DNA of 64,000 bases from CAUZIZ01 sp965218775 (GTDB lineage: Bacteria; Acidobacteriota; UBA6911; RPQK01; JAJDTT01), in contig CBDCLS010000002.1 of assembly GCA_965218775.1 (NCBI GenBank), positions 1-64,000 on the forward strand. Reading direction: 5' to 3'. This document shows, piece by piece, positions 1-9,305 of the stretch. A program made the position numbers and the translations under genes. Every line of letters starts with the position of its first letter. Within the stretch, counting starts at the first letter, position 1. The notes under the pieces were generated by a model. The model was not told the DNA's origin, ran no database searches, and saw only the letters and a list, made by a program, of their open reading frames with translations.

Positions 1-1254
1 GGCGTGCTCGCAATGGGTTCGATCGGGGTCCGAGACCAGCGTGTTCTCCCCGTCGATCAGCATGGCTCGGATCTGATCTCCGGCTGTTTCGAGGGCCCTC
101 ACCTTGGTGATACCCTTTTCCAGATCGATCTCCCGTCCGTAAAGCCTGGCGAACTTCTCTTGGTGGGCGGGTTCGGTCACCGCCTGAAATCCTGGGTAGT
201 TGTTGGGCAGCGCTCCGGCGTCGCCGGCTCCCTGAATGTTGTTCTGTCCCCGCATGGGGTTGATTCCAGTACCTTCCCGACCCAGGTTCCCGGTCATCAG
301 AGCCAGGTTGCAAAGGCTCTTTACGTTGTCGACTCCGCAGATGTGCTCGGTAATGCCGAGTGTGTAGTAGATGGCTCCTCGGTCCGCTCGTCCGTAGAGC
401 AGGGCAGCTGCTTCGATATCTTCCTCGGGCAGTCCGGTGATCGTTGCCGCCCACGAAGGCGGGAAATCCTTTACGTGCTCCAGGAACTCGGCTCCGCCCG
501 CCGTGCGGTCTTCGACGAACTCACGATCGACCAGCCCTTCGCGGCCTATGACGTGCGCCATGGCCAGTAGCAGTGCGACGTCAGAACCCACGCGCAAGGG
601 GAGATACACATGAGCCAGCTCGGCCAGCTGGATCCTTCGGGGATCGGCGACGATCATCTTCGCCCCCCGATCGAGTGCCCTTTTCAGTCGTGTAGCTGCG
701 ACTGGGTGACACTCGGTCATGTTGGTGCCGATGCAGAGGATTACATCTGGCTTTTCCATGTCGGCAAGGGGATTCGACATGGCGCCTCGACCGATGGTGG
801 CTGCCAGACCGGCAACCGTGGGGGCGTGTCAAGCACGGCTGCAGTTGTCGATGTGGTTGCTACCGTATCCCACCCGAATGAACTTTTGCATCATGTAGTT
901 GGCTTCGCTAGGCGTGCGCCCGGAGGCGATGCCGTAGATGCTGTGGCGGCCGTATCGGGCCTCCACTTGCTGAAAGCCCTGGGCGGCCCTGTCTAGGGCC
1001 TCGTCCCAGCCGGCTGGGTGAAGCTGCCCGTCGGTACCGCGTAGCAGCGGAGTGCGCAGGCGATCAGGGTGCTGGACGAAATCGTAGGCGAACTGTCCTT
1101 TGACGCACAGGGCCCCTTCATTGGCCGGTCCGTCCATGGCTGGCTGGATGCCGATGAGTCGATCGTCCTTGCTCAGCAGATCGACAGAGCAGCCAACCCC
1201 GCAGTAGGGGCAGATCGAACGAGTCTTCTGAATACCTGACGCAGCGAGTGTCAT
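1..1254 (-). CDS. fdhA: Selenocysteine-containing formate dehydrogenase catalytic subunit (partial, 3' end outside window)
   Basis: Molybdopterin oxidoreductase that would oxidise formate to CO2. Near the N-terminus CPYCGVGC plus a later GALCVKG supply the four cysteines of a 4Fe-4S cluster. An in-frame TGA (831-829) follows NCSRA and is followed by HAPTVAGLAA, the exact place of Sec-His in formate dehydrogenases. I translated the rest by hand and it is open to base 1, with typical motifs (CIGTN, ECHP, GVDNVKSLCNLALMTGNLG, MRGQN). Sec would be residue 142. The start at 1254 overlaps the stop of the upstream ferredoxin-like gene in an ATGA, so this is the third gene of a coupled operon with NuoG-N- and NuoEF-like subunits. 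That context suggests a soluble NAD-linked or bifurcating complex. An automatic caller would end the gene at 829. Confidence 0.93.
799..831 (-). promoter_or_regulatory. Bacterial SECIS element after UGA of the fdhA-like gene
   Basis: Counting on the minus strand from the TGA at 831-829, eleven bases lead to a perfect 7-bp stem (817-811 with 805-799) closed by the loop GGTCT (810-806). The loop starts 18 nt after the UGA. E. coli fdhF/fdnG SECIS hairpins have the same geometry and a GGTCT/AGTCT loop bound by SelB. The pairing is seen directly; the function follows from the known family. Confidence 0.85.
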
Positions 1255-1958
1255 GGTGCTGATTCCTTTTCACGAGAGGTGCTCTCTTCTACAACAGCCA
1301 ACGCCTTCCGATCGGCTAGAGCACCGGTGGGGCAGGTCTGAACACACTGCCCGCAAAAGGTGCAGGCCGAGTCTCTCAGAGTTCCATTGAATTCAGTTGT
1401 GATTCGAGTGTGGAATCCACGGTTCATGATGCTTATGGCGTAGTCACCTTCCCGCTCGGCGCACACCCGGACACAACGATTGCAGGAAATACAGAGGTCG
1501 TAGTCTCGCAGGATGAAGGGGTTATCGTCCTCGAGAAAACTCGCACCTGATTGCTCACCCGAGAAGCGTCCGGTTCGCGCCTGGTACTTCTCCACCAGAT
1601 GATGCAGTTCCTGGGACGCATACCCGCGGAGGGGATGGACCTCGAGCTCCCGGTTCTCGGACACCACCATTTCCAGCAAGATCTTTCGCAGAGTCTCCAC
1701 CGTCTCGGTCTTGGTCCGCACCACCATGCCCGCGGTAGCCTGGGTGGTACAAGAAGCCACCGGGTTCCGGATACCCTCCACCTCGACCACGCAGAGGCGG
1801 CAGCTGCCGAAGGCCTCCAAACGGGGGTCGTAGCAGAGAGTGGGAATCTCTTGACCGCGGCGCGAGGCAATTTCGTAGAGGGTTTCTCCCTCGGTGAAAG
1901 AGACCTTCTCTCCGTCCAGCTCGACCGTCGGCAGAGGGCTGCCGGCATCGTCGCTCAT
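1251..1958 (-). CDS. NuoG-N/HoxU-like iron-sulfur subunit of formate dehydrogenase
   Basis: A 235-residue electron-transfer subunit. Residues 10-75 form a plant-type 2Fe-2S ferredoxin domain with Cys42, Cys53, Cys56 and Cys70. A His-containing linker follows, then two 4Fe-4S motifs: CISCNRCVRVC (Cys156/159/162/166) and CTFCGQCVQTC (Cys199/202/205/209). This matches the N-terminal portion of NuoG, HoxU and the N-terminus of NAD-dependent FDH alpha subunits. I chose the ATG at 1958 because it overlaps the stop of the preceding NuoEF-like gene in an ATGA; a longer frame from 2057 adds an unrelated basic stretch. It overlaps the downstream fdhA start the same way. It most likely passes electrons from the molybdopterin subunit to the flavoprotein. 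Confidence 0.9.
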   Translation of the reverse strand: MSDDAGSPLPTVELDGEKVSFTEGETLYEIASRRGQEIPTLCYDPRLEAFGSCRLCVVEVEGIRNPVASCTTQATAGMVVRTKTETVETLRKILLEMVVSENRELEVHPLRGYASQELHHLVEKYQARTGRFSGEQSGASFLEDDNPFILRDYDLCISCNRCVRVCAEREGDYAISIMNRGFHTRITTEFNGTLRDSACTFCGQCVQTCPTGALADRKALAVVEESTSREKESAP

Positions 1959-3730
1959 ACGGTTTCCCTTCGCTGTTCTACGTGTTCGACGACCTGCTCT
2001 GGAAAGTACTTCACCAGGCTCTCGGTGATCAGAGGTGCTGCCATCCCCAGTCCGCAAGCGCTAATGGACTTCATGGCGAGACCCAGGTCCGCGACTTCGG
2101 CCATCCAGGCGCTCGGGTCGCCTGGTCCATGGCAGCCCCCGAGTCGCTCGGTCAAACGCTGGGTTCCAATTCGACAGGGGAAGCATTTACCACAAGATTC
2201 CTCCGCGAAGAATTCCATGGCTTGGTGTGCCACCTGGACCATGTCGCGGGTGTCGTCGAATACCATGATTCCGCCGGCCCCCAGGAAGGACCCCTTACTC
2301 CGAATCCCTGGTTCGTCCAAAGTGACGTCCAGGTCACCTCCTGCAAGGAAACCGCCTGAGAGTCCTGCCATTGTGACCGCCTGAATGGAGCGACCGGGAG
2401 TTGGCCCGCCGGCCCAGTCATAGAGCAGGGTCTTCAGGGGTAAGCCCAGGGGAACTTCGTAGTTGCCCGGTTCTTGAATGTCACCCGAGAGGCTGATGAC
2501 CTTGGTTCCAGCCTGCCCGTTCTGGCCCAGACTCCGATACCATTCCGCCCCCCGACGTAAAATATGGGGCACGGAGACCAGGGTCTCGACGTTGTTCACC
2601 GCCGTTGGAAGGTCTTCGAAGCCATGGGTTACGGGATAGGGTGGACGATTGCGCGGATAGGGGTGCTTTCCTTCGAGACTGTTCAGCAGAGAGGTCTCTT
2701 CCCCGCAGATATAGGCTCCTGCTCCTCGCCGTAAATAGACATCGCAGGAGAAGGCGCCCTCCTGGATGTTCTTTCCCAATAAGGCAGCCTCCTGTGCCTC
2801 GGCCAGGGCCCTCGAGAGCGTTCGGGCAGTCTCGGGATACTCGTAGCGCAGGTAGATAAAGCCGCGATTGGCGCCGGTGGCGTAGGCGGCTATCAGCATT
2901 CCTTCGATCACCGCATGGGGATCATAGTCCATGATGGCCCGGTCCTTGAAGCAGCCGGGTTCACCCTCGTCAGCATTGCAGACGATGGTCTTGGGGTGAC
3001 CTGGAGCATCCGACACCGCCTGCCATTTTCGGCCGGTGGGAAAGCCGGCCCCTCCTCGTCCCGCCAGCTCACTTTCGTGAATTTGGTCGAGCACCTGAGA
3101 AGGAGTCATTTCGTTCACGGCGCGAAGCAAACCTTCATAACCTCCGCTGTCGCGATATCCTGTCAGGATCTGTCGATTGGGCTCGCGAATCGCTGCGAAA
3201 ACGCATTCCTCGGAGCCTCCGGGGTTGGTCGCAGGCATCGGACTGGGCTGTAGTCGTAGATCGTCTTCTGAGAGGCCAACCAGAACCTGGTTCCCGCGGA
3301 TGACCGGGATTGGATCGTCGCAGAGTCCGGCGCAGGGCATCGGTGTGGCTCCTTCCAAGCTTTCCAGAAGTTGGTCGGCGCCGTGGTGCTTGCAGATAGG
3401 ACCGGTGCAGACCCGAGGAAGGCTTTGGCCAGGCGACGAGCGTGAGAAGTGGTGGTAGAAGGTGATGGTACCCCAGAGGTCGGCTAGCGGAATCTTGAGT
3501 CCCAATGAAACGGCTCTTATCACGTCGGAAGAAAGATATCCATCTCGATCGTGGAAAGCGTGTAGCAAGGGAAGTAGAGGAGCTGGCTCATCCAACCAAT
3601 GCTCGACGAGCTCCTCGTCGCTGGGGTTGACCATCGCCAGAATGTTAACACGGAACGGGTTCCCGGATCGGATCCGCTCTAGCCAGCCGAGGACTTCTGC
3701 GACGCCTTCCGCGATACCAATCCCAGTCAC
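1955..3730 (-). CDS. NuoE-NuoF fusion, NADH-binding flavoprotein of formate dehydrogenase
   Basis: A 591-residue fusion. The N-terminal part (about 35-150) is a NuoE-like thioredoxin-fold 2Fe-2S domain with Cys108, Cys113, Cys133 and Cys137. The rest is NuoF-like: RGGAGFPTGRKW and NADEGEPGCFKDR for FMN/NADH binding, GAGAYICGEETSLLNSLEG, and the 4Fe-4S motif ESCGKCFPCRIGT. The same arrangement occurs in HoxF, FdsB and bifurcating hydrogenase/FDH flavoproteins. It is the first gene of the minus-strand operon and is coupled by ATGA to the ferredoxin subunit. It should make the complex reduce NAD+ with formate, or run in reverse. About 100 bp separate it from the divergent fdnG. Confidence 0.92.
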   Translation of the reverse strand: MTGIGIAEGVAEVLGWLERIRSGNPFRVNILAMVNPSDEELVEHWLDEPAPLLPLLHAFHDRDGYLSSDVIRAVSLGLKIPLADLWGTITFYHHFSRSSPGQSLPRVCTGPICKHHGADQLLESLEGATPMPCAGLCDDPIPVIRGNQVLVGLSEDDLRLQPSPMPATNPGGSEECVFAAIREPNRQILTGYRDSGGYEGLLRAVNEMTPSQVLDQIHESELAGRGGAGFPTGRKWQAVSDAPGHPKTIVCNADEGEPGCFKDRAIMDYDPHAVIEGMLIAAYATGANRGFIYLRYEYPETARTLSRALAEAQEAALLGKNIQEGAFSCDVYLRRGAGAYICGEETSLLNSLEGKHPYPRNRPPYPVTHGFEDLPTAVNNVETLVSVPHILRRGAEWYRSLGQNGQAGTKVISLSGDIQEPGNYEVPLGLPLKTLLYDWAGGPTPGRSIQAVTMAGLSGGFLAGGDLDVTLDEPGIRSKGSFLGAGGIMVFDDTRDMVQVAHQAMEFFAEESCGKCFPCRIGTQRLTERLGGCHGPGDPSAWMAEVADLGLAMKSISACGLGMAAPLITESLVKYFPEQVVEHVEQRRETV

Positions 3731-3739
3731 TGGGACTGC

Positions 3740-3767
3740 TTGACAAGCGCGTCGGGCCGTCTAGAAT
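3740..3767 (+). promoter_or_regulatory. Sigma70-type promoter for the fdnGHI locus
   Basis: TTGACA at 3740-3745 and TAGAAT at 3762-3767, with a 16-bp spacer, lie in the short divergent region and point toward fdnG about 60 bp downstream. Only the sequence match is seen; activity is inferred. Confidence 0.5.
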
Positions 3768-3829
3768 GAATCTGCATTCGGTTGCCCGGTCTGAAGGTAT
3801 TTTTCTAACCACCGGAGTAGAGCAACGCA

Positions 3830-6800
3830 GTGACCGAATTATCCTCATCCATTTCCAGACGTGGTTTCCTGAAATCGGGTGCGGCCCTCACGGTTACCGG
3901 CTTCGGTTTCGACCTGGCCCGGGCCTCGGCACAGGCCAGGGAGCTGAAGATATCCCGCACCACTCAGACGCACAGTGTCTGTCCTTACTGCGCGGTGGGC
4001 TGCAGCGTGGTCATCCACACCTTGGGGGACAAGTCCAAGAACGTGAAGCCGACAGTGGTTCACGTCGAGGGTGATCCCGACAGTCCTGTCAATCGCGGAA
4101 CGCTCTGCCCCAAGGGAATCTCGCTGAAGCAGTTCATCGTGAACGAACGGCGCCTCACCCGGCCGCTTCACCGGGCCCCTGGTGCCAAGGAATGGAAGGT
4201 CATCCCCTGGGACGGGGCGATTGATCGAATGGCCCGCCTCATCAAAGACACTCGGGACAAGGGATTCGAAGCCCAGGATCCTGAGGGAAGGACAGTCAAC
4301 AGGCTCCCCAACCTGGCCCTGATTGGCGGTTGTACCGACACCAACGAGATCAACTACCTGCTGGGTAAGCTCCGTTTCGGTCTTGGAATTCAGGCCTACG
4401 AAAACCAGGCTCGGCTTTGACACGGCCCCACGGTGGCCAGTCTGGCCGCCACCTTTGGCCGCGGAGCCATGACCAATGGCTGGACCGACGTTGCCAATTG
4501 CGACGTGGTCCTGATCATGGGCGGGAATCCGGCCGAGAATCATCCGGTGGGCTTCCGTTTTGCCATTGAGGCCAAGAAGAACCGCAAGGCCAAGCTGGTC
4601 TGCATCGATCCCCGCTTCAATCGAACTGCAGCCGTTTCGGACTACTACACGCAAATCCGTGCCGGAAGCGACATTGCCTTTCTGGGCGGCTTGATCCGGT
4701 ATTCTCTGGAGCAGGGTCTTTACCACGAAGACTATGTGCGTTTGCACACGAATGCACCCTTCCTGGTTCGGGAGGATTTCGGCTTTGCCGATGGACTCTT
4801 CAGTGGTTGGGATGCCCAGAAGGAGAGCTACGACAAGTCGACCTGGCAGTACCAGCTGGACTTCCGGGGATATGCCAAGACGGATCCCAAGTTGGAGCAC
4901 CCGCGTAGCGTGTTTCAACTGATGAAGACACACTACTCTCGCTACACTCCTGAGAAGGTCGCATCCATCTGTGGTTGCACTCCTGAGGAGTTTCTCGGTG
5001 CCGCCGAGATCATCTGCTCCAGCGGCAGGGCAGACCGGCGAGGCACGGTTCTCTACGCGCTAGGTTGGACTCAGCACAGCCACTCGGTTCAGCTCATTCA
5101 TGCCGCTGCCATGCTGCAGTTACTCCTGGGGAACATCGGGGTGCCAGGGGGTGGTGTCAATGCCCAGCGAGGCCATTCCAACATCCAGGGTGCCACCGAT
5201 CTGGGTGCCTGGAACATGCTGCCTGGATACCTCAAGGTTCCGAAGGCCTCTCAGACCTCGCTTCGAAAGTACAACGACGAGAACTCGCCGCGTCCTCTGC
5301 GTCCGGACGCGATGAACTATTGGTCCAATACCTCGAAGTTCATGGTGAGTCTGCTGAAGGCCTATTACGGCGCTTCCGCCACCAGGGCCAATGACTTTGG
5401 CTACCACAACCTGCCCAAGATCGGTCCCGATCAGAATCACAGCTGGGGCCATATCTTCGATAAAATGTACGAGGGCAAGATCGAGGGGCTCGTTTCATTC
5501 GGTATGAATCCCGTGGCGGGAGGCCCCAACACGGGAAAGATGATCTCGGCACTCGGTAAGCTGAAATGGCTTATCGTGTCCGAGTGTTTTGAAACCGAGA
5601 CCTCGTCCTTCTGGAAAGCCAGTCAGCTGGCTGGAGAGTACTATTCGTCGAAATTGGATCCGGAGGACATAAACACCGAGGTACTCCTTCTTCCGGCAGG
5701 GTGCTTTGCCGAGAAGGATGGAACCTTCGTCAACTCCTCCCGCTGGCTTCAATGGAAGGAAGCGGCCCTGGATCCACCGGGCGAAGCCAAGAGGGACCAG
5801 GAGATCATTGCCAGGGTTTTCCTGCGGCTGAGGGAGCTCTATCGCACCGAGGGAGGCACCTCTCCCGAGCCACTACTCGACATGACCTGGGATTATGCCA
5901 ATCAGACCTCCCCGTCGTTAGTGGAGGTGGCAAAGGAGATCAGCGGGGGGTATGTCGATGATGGGAAGCAGGTAGATGGGTTCGGACAGCTGAAGAACGA
6001 CGGCTCCACCCTTTGTGGCAACTGGCTTTATTCGGGATCCTTTACAGAGGCCGGCAACATGATGGCACGACGCAGCCGGCAAGACCCCAGTGGGCTGGGA
6101 TTCCATCATGAGTGGGCCTGGAGCTGGCCGGCCAACCGCCGGGTCCTGTATAACCGGGCTTCGGCCGATGAGAAGGGGCAGCCCTGGGATTCCACCCGGG
6201 CTGGCATCAGATGGGACGGAAAGAGCTGGAAGGGAGATGTTCCCGATTACAAGAGTGACGCCTCTCCCGACTCGTTTGGTTCTTTCATCATGCTGCGAGA
6301 AGGAGCTGCCAAGCTGTTCACAGCGGATTTCGCCGAAGGCCCTTTTCCCGAACACTACGAGCCGGTCGAATCGCCCGTCGACAACCCCATGCATCCGAAG
6401 GTCAGTCGAAACCCGGCAGCTCTTATCTACAAGAGCGACCTGGACGCACTCGGAACCCGCGAGCAGTTTCCCTTCGTGGCGATTACCTACCGGTTGACCG
6501 AGCATTTTCATTACTGGACCAAGAACGTCGACGCCACTTCCCAACTCCAGCCGAGCTTCTTCGTCGAGTTACCGCAGGCGCTTGCCGAGGAAAAGAGTAT
6601 CGCGAACGGAGATCTTGTCCGCGTGACTTCAGCGCGAGGTGCGGTAGAGGGTCGGGCTCTCGTCACCCGCAGAATGCGAGGACTCGAGGTCGACGGACGG
6701 ACGGTCTATCATGTCGGATTACCCATCCACTGGGGGTTCCTGGGTCGTGTCACTGGTCCCTTGGTGAACAACCTCAGTCCCTCCGCCATGGATCCCAACT

Positions 6801-6850
6801 CGGGAACGCCAGAATATAAAGGGTTCCTCGTGAACCTGGAGAAGGTATAA
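3830..6850 (+). CDS. fdnG: Selenocysteine-containing, Tat-exported formate dehydrogenase alpha subunit (FdnG/FdoG type)
   Basis: Catalytic subunit of a respiratory, periplasmic-facing formate dehydrogenase, 1006 residues including Sec. The N-terminus has a Tat signal (SRRGFLKSG, then a hydrophobic stretch). CPYCAVGCSV and GTLCPKG bind a 4Fe-4S cluster. The frame stops at TGA 4418-4420 after NQARL and continues in the same frame with HGPTVASLAATFGRGAMTN, the hallmark context of Sec in FdnG, so Sec is residue 197 (196 in E. coli FdnG). The GTG start at 3830 is forced, because an in-frame TAG lies just upstream at 3818. The downstream frame runs to 6850 with GHSNIQGATD and a C-terminal molybdopterin-binding domain. 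It heads an operon with beta and gamma subunits and FdhE. Confidence 0.95.
4418..4450 (+). promoter_or_regulatory. Bacterial SECIS element after UGA of fdnG
   Basis: The UGA at 4418-4420 is followed by a perfect 7-bp stem (4432-4438 with 4444-4450) closed by the loop AGTCT (4439-4443). The loop begins 18 nt after the UGA, the same spacing as in the other FDH gene here, and the loop resembles that of E. coli fdnG/fdhF. Confidence 0.85.
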
Positions 6851-6854
6851 GCCG

Positions 6855-7652
6855 TTGAGTGGATCTCAGATCGTCGCCAAGCTCATCGACACGACCATCT
6901 GCATCGGCTGCAAGGCTTGCGAAGTAGCTTGCCAGGAATGGAACGATCACGAATTCACTCTAAGCGATCTACCCGGAACCTATCAGACCAAACCGGATCT
7001 CGACCACGAGTTCTGGAACCTGATCAAGTTCAATGAAGAAGAGCGGGATGGTCAGATTTCGTGGTTCATGTCCAAGTACCAGTGTATGCACTGCGCGGAT
7101 CCTGGCTGCCTGGCCGCCTGTCCTGCTCCGGGCGCCATCTTTGTCCGAGATAACGGAATCGTGGACTTCGACCACGATGTTTGTATCGGTTGCGGCTACT
7201 GTATTACGGGTTGCCCTTTCGATGTGCCGCGACTGAGTCCCAAGACGGAAAAGGTGTACAAGTGTACCCTCTGCTCCGACCGCACCTCGGTAGGACTGGA
7301 GCCGGCCTGCATCAAAGCTTGCCCCACCAATTGCCTGACCTTTGGGAGCAGGAAAGACCTTTTGACCAAGGCCGAAAGTCGCGTCGAGACGCTTCAAGCT
7401 GACGGAATCGAACAGGCCGGCGTCTACAATCCGGCGGGCGTCGGAGGGACCAACGTGCTCTATGTCTTGGCCCAGGCCGACCGGGTCGAGGCCTACGGGC
7501 TCCCCAGGGACCCCCAGATACCCTGGACGGTCGCGCTCTGGAAGGGCCCATTGAAGTGGTTGGGTAACGCGGCCCTTGTCGGAGGTTTGTTGGGGACCTT
7601 CTTCCACTATCTCCGCTACGGTCCCAAGGAGGAATCTGATGCCGAAGAGTGA
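6855..7652 (+). CDS. fdnH: Formate dehydrogenase beta (iron-sulfur) subunit
   Basis: A 265-residue ferredoxin-like subunit that carries electrons from FdnG to the membrane cytochrome b. Four 4Fe-4S motifs are visible: TICIGCKACEVACQEW, CMHCADPGCLAACP, CIGCGYCITGCPF and CTLCSDR...ACIKACPTNC. A C-terminal hydrophobic segment (WLGNAALVGGLLGTFFHYL) is the usual membrane anchor. The start is TTG at 6855, four bases after the fdnG stop. It overlaps fdnI by 14 bp. Confidence 0.94.
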   Translation: MSGSQIVAKLIDTTICIGCKACEVACQEWNDHEFTLSDLPGTYQTKPDLDHEFWNLIKFNEEERDGQISWFMSKYQCMHCADPGCLAACPAPGAIFVRDNGIVDFDHDVCIGCGYCITGCPFDVPRLSPKTEKVYKCTLCSDRTSVGLEPACIKACPTNCLTFGSRKDLLTKAESRVETLQADGIEQAGVYNPAGVGGTNVLYVLAQADRVEAYGLPRDPQIPWTVALWKGPLKWLGNAALVGGLLGTFFHYLRYGPKEESDAEE

Positions 7653-8262
7653 TTCGAAGAGGATCGAGCGCTTCAGTTTCTTCGAGCGCGCCGTTCATTG
7701 GATGGCGGCGCTGAGCTTCCTTTATGCGGGCTTGACGGGGCTCGCCCTATGGTCGCATCGTCTCTACTGGCTGGCCTCGATTTTTGGAGGAGGTGTCACC
7801 GTGCGCGCCTGGCATCCCTGGGGGGGAATTGTGTTCAGCCTGATCCTGGGGATGATGTTCCGCAACTGGGCCCGCCAGATGAAGTTGGACAAAGAGGACA
7901 AGCACTGGCTTCGCCAGGCCCATCGCTATGCCGTCCACGACACTTCGGGTCTTCCGGAAGCCGGGCGCTTCAACGCCGGTCAGAAAATGCTCTTCTGGGC
8001 TCAGTGCGTCTTCACCTTACTTCTGTTCGCGAGTGGAGTGGTCTTATGGTGGCCAGCCATCATGCCTCGATCGCTCAGCCTTGCTGCGATCCTGATTCAT
8101 CCGGCAGTCGCCGTCCTGTCCCTGGTAGCCATCATCGTGCACATCTATATGGGTACCGCCGCTGTGCCGGGAGCCTTTCGCGGTATGATCCATGGATGGG
8201 TTGGCCCACGCTGGGCGGCCTCCCATCATCCCAAATGGTATCGAGAGACTTCGAAGCGCTGA
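7639..8262 (+). CDS. fdnI: Formate dehydrogenase gamma subunit, cytochrome b556
   Basis: A 207-residue integral membrane diheme cytochrome b that passes electrons to quinone. Four hydrophobic segments are visible, with histidines in RAVHWMAALSF, the AWHPWGGIVF helix and the LIHPAVAVLS...IIVHIYMG helix as likely heme ligands. The ATG at 7639 is chosen because AAGGAGG lies just upstream at the right spacing; a longer frame from 7576 lacks such a site. It overlaps fdnH upstream and fdhE downstream, indicating translational coupling. Confidence 0.92.
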   Translation: MPKSDSKRIERFSFFERAVHWMAALSFLYAGLTGLALWSHRLYWLASIFGGGVTVRAWHPWGGIVFSLILGMMFRNWARQMKLDKEDKHWLRQAHRYAVHDTSGLPEAGRFNAGQKMLFWAQCVFTLLLFASGVVLWWPAIMPRSLSLAAILIHPAVAVLSLVAIIVHIYMGTAAVPGAFRGMIHGWVGPRWAASHHPKWYRETSKR

Positions 8263-8969
8263 GTGCCAGCCGGATAGCCCGAGCGAGATTCCTTTCTGGT
8301 CGCTACCCGTCCTCCCAGGAGGTCCTGGATTTTTTTGCCGAATTGGTTGCCTTCCAGCGAGGTATCTTCCAGGAGGTTGGACAGCGAGCGGCCCTGGCTG
8401 ACTTTCACACTCCACTGACTCGCTTGATGAGTAGAATCGGTCCCAAGCCGATGCGGGAGCGGGCCTCCATCCTGGGCGAGTCCGGCCTTCGCAGGGCACT
8501 TGAAGATTACTGGAGTCAAGTGGACACCTGCTCGCCCGATAGCCTCTTCGCGAGAGTCCTTTTGCAGCCCTATGCGATCAAGATAAATTCGGAGCTGCCC
8601 GCTGTTTCTCCAGGTCGATGCCCAGGGTGTGGACATCGACCTCAAGTTGTGGTCCTGAGGCCCGAAGGCCACGGGAAGGCCCTGACCCTGCTCTGTTCTC
8701 TTTGCATGCGCGAGTGGTCGTTTCCACGAGGAAAATGCGCAGCCTGCGGCGAGGACGATGAGAAGAGGATGTCTCACTACGCGGCATCCGGCTTTGACCA
8801 CATCCAGGTGGTCGCCTGTGACTCTTGTCGGACCTACCTTCACAGCATTGATCTGTCCAGCGAGATTGCTGCCGTTCCCGACGTCGATGAGCTGACTGCC
8901 CTCCCTCTGGATGTCTGGGCACAGCAGCAGGGATTTCGCAAGCTTCAGCCGAACTTCGCCGGGATCTGA
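8235..8969 (+). CDS. fdhE: FdhE-like formate dehydrogenase maturation protein
   Basis: A 244-residue cytoplasmic accessory protein needed for assembly of respiratory formate dehydrogenases. The C-terminal half has four rubredoxin-like cysteine pairs, CPGCG, CSLC, CAACG and CDSC, as in E. coli FdhE, where they bind iron. The ATG at 8235 lies inside the 3' end of fdnI (28-bp overlap); the open frame extends further upstream only as a shadow of fdnI. It is shorter at the N-terminus than the E. coli protein (about 309 residues). Its place at the end of fdnGHI supports the assignment. Confidence 0.88.
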   Translation: MVSRDFEALSASRIARARFLSGRYPSSQEVLDFFAELVAFQRGIFQEVGQRAALADFHTPLTRLMSRIGPKPMRERASILGESGLRRALEDYWSQVDTCSPDSLFARVLLQPYAIKINSELPAVSPGRCPGCGHRPQVVVLRPEGHGKALTLLCSLCMREWSFPRGKCAACGEDDEKRMSHYAASGFDHIQVVACDSCRTYLHSIDLSSEIAAVPDVDELTALPLDVWAQQQGFRKLQPNFAGI

Positions 8970-9030
8970 GAGGTTTCAGATGCCTTGGCCCAAAGGGTTG
9001 AGGCCTTGAGCGTCGAAGACCAAGAGAGGT

Positions 9031-9238
9031 CAATCCCAACGGGATTGCGTATTCCAGCCCAGAGTTTCCGAACCCTGGGTACGGAGTAGCCCCCGACCTG
9101 AATCAACCCGGAACGGGTTGCGTACATCAGGGTACCCCTGGGGCAGAATAACGCCTCTCGCTAGAACGCAACCCGCGATGGGGTCCCCACTAAACAGGTA
9201 CTATCCGATCGGATAGGAACGCTATCCCAAAGGATAGG
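9031..9238. repeat. Tandem array of five small hairpins (REP/BIME-like)
   Basis: The gene-free stretch 8970-9305 holds five short palindromes: 9031-9047 (CAATCCC/GGGATTG), about 9104-9120 (CAACCCG/CGGGTTG), 9128-9140 (CAGGG/CCCTG), 9201-9216 (perfect 16-bp CTATCCGATCGGATAG) and 9223-9238 (CTATCC/GGATAG). The first two share the unit CAAYCC...GGRTTGCGTA followed by a CCAGCCC- or CAGGGT-like segment, as in REP-type repeats. No RAYT transposase is visible here. Confidence 0.6.
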
Positions 9239-9305
9239 CATTCGGTCTCCAGCCCGTCTTGGTCGCGCTCCGGGTACCCGAAGACTTTTTCTTTTACCTC
9301 AACAA

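Noticed and set aside
829..4420. Formate dehydrogenase genes broken by nonsense mutations
   Set aside because: In both genes the frame continues unchanged after TGA, the residue context is the known Sec site, and a SECIS-like hairpin follows.
3845..4933. Long antisense open frame of 362 codons opposite fdnG
   Set aside because: High-GC shadow of the Sec-containing gene; no family features.
9031..9238. CRISPR array
   Set aside because: The hairpins are different palindromes at uneven spacing, not identical direct repeats with regular spacers, and no cas genes are present.
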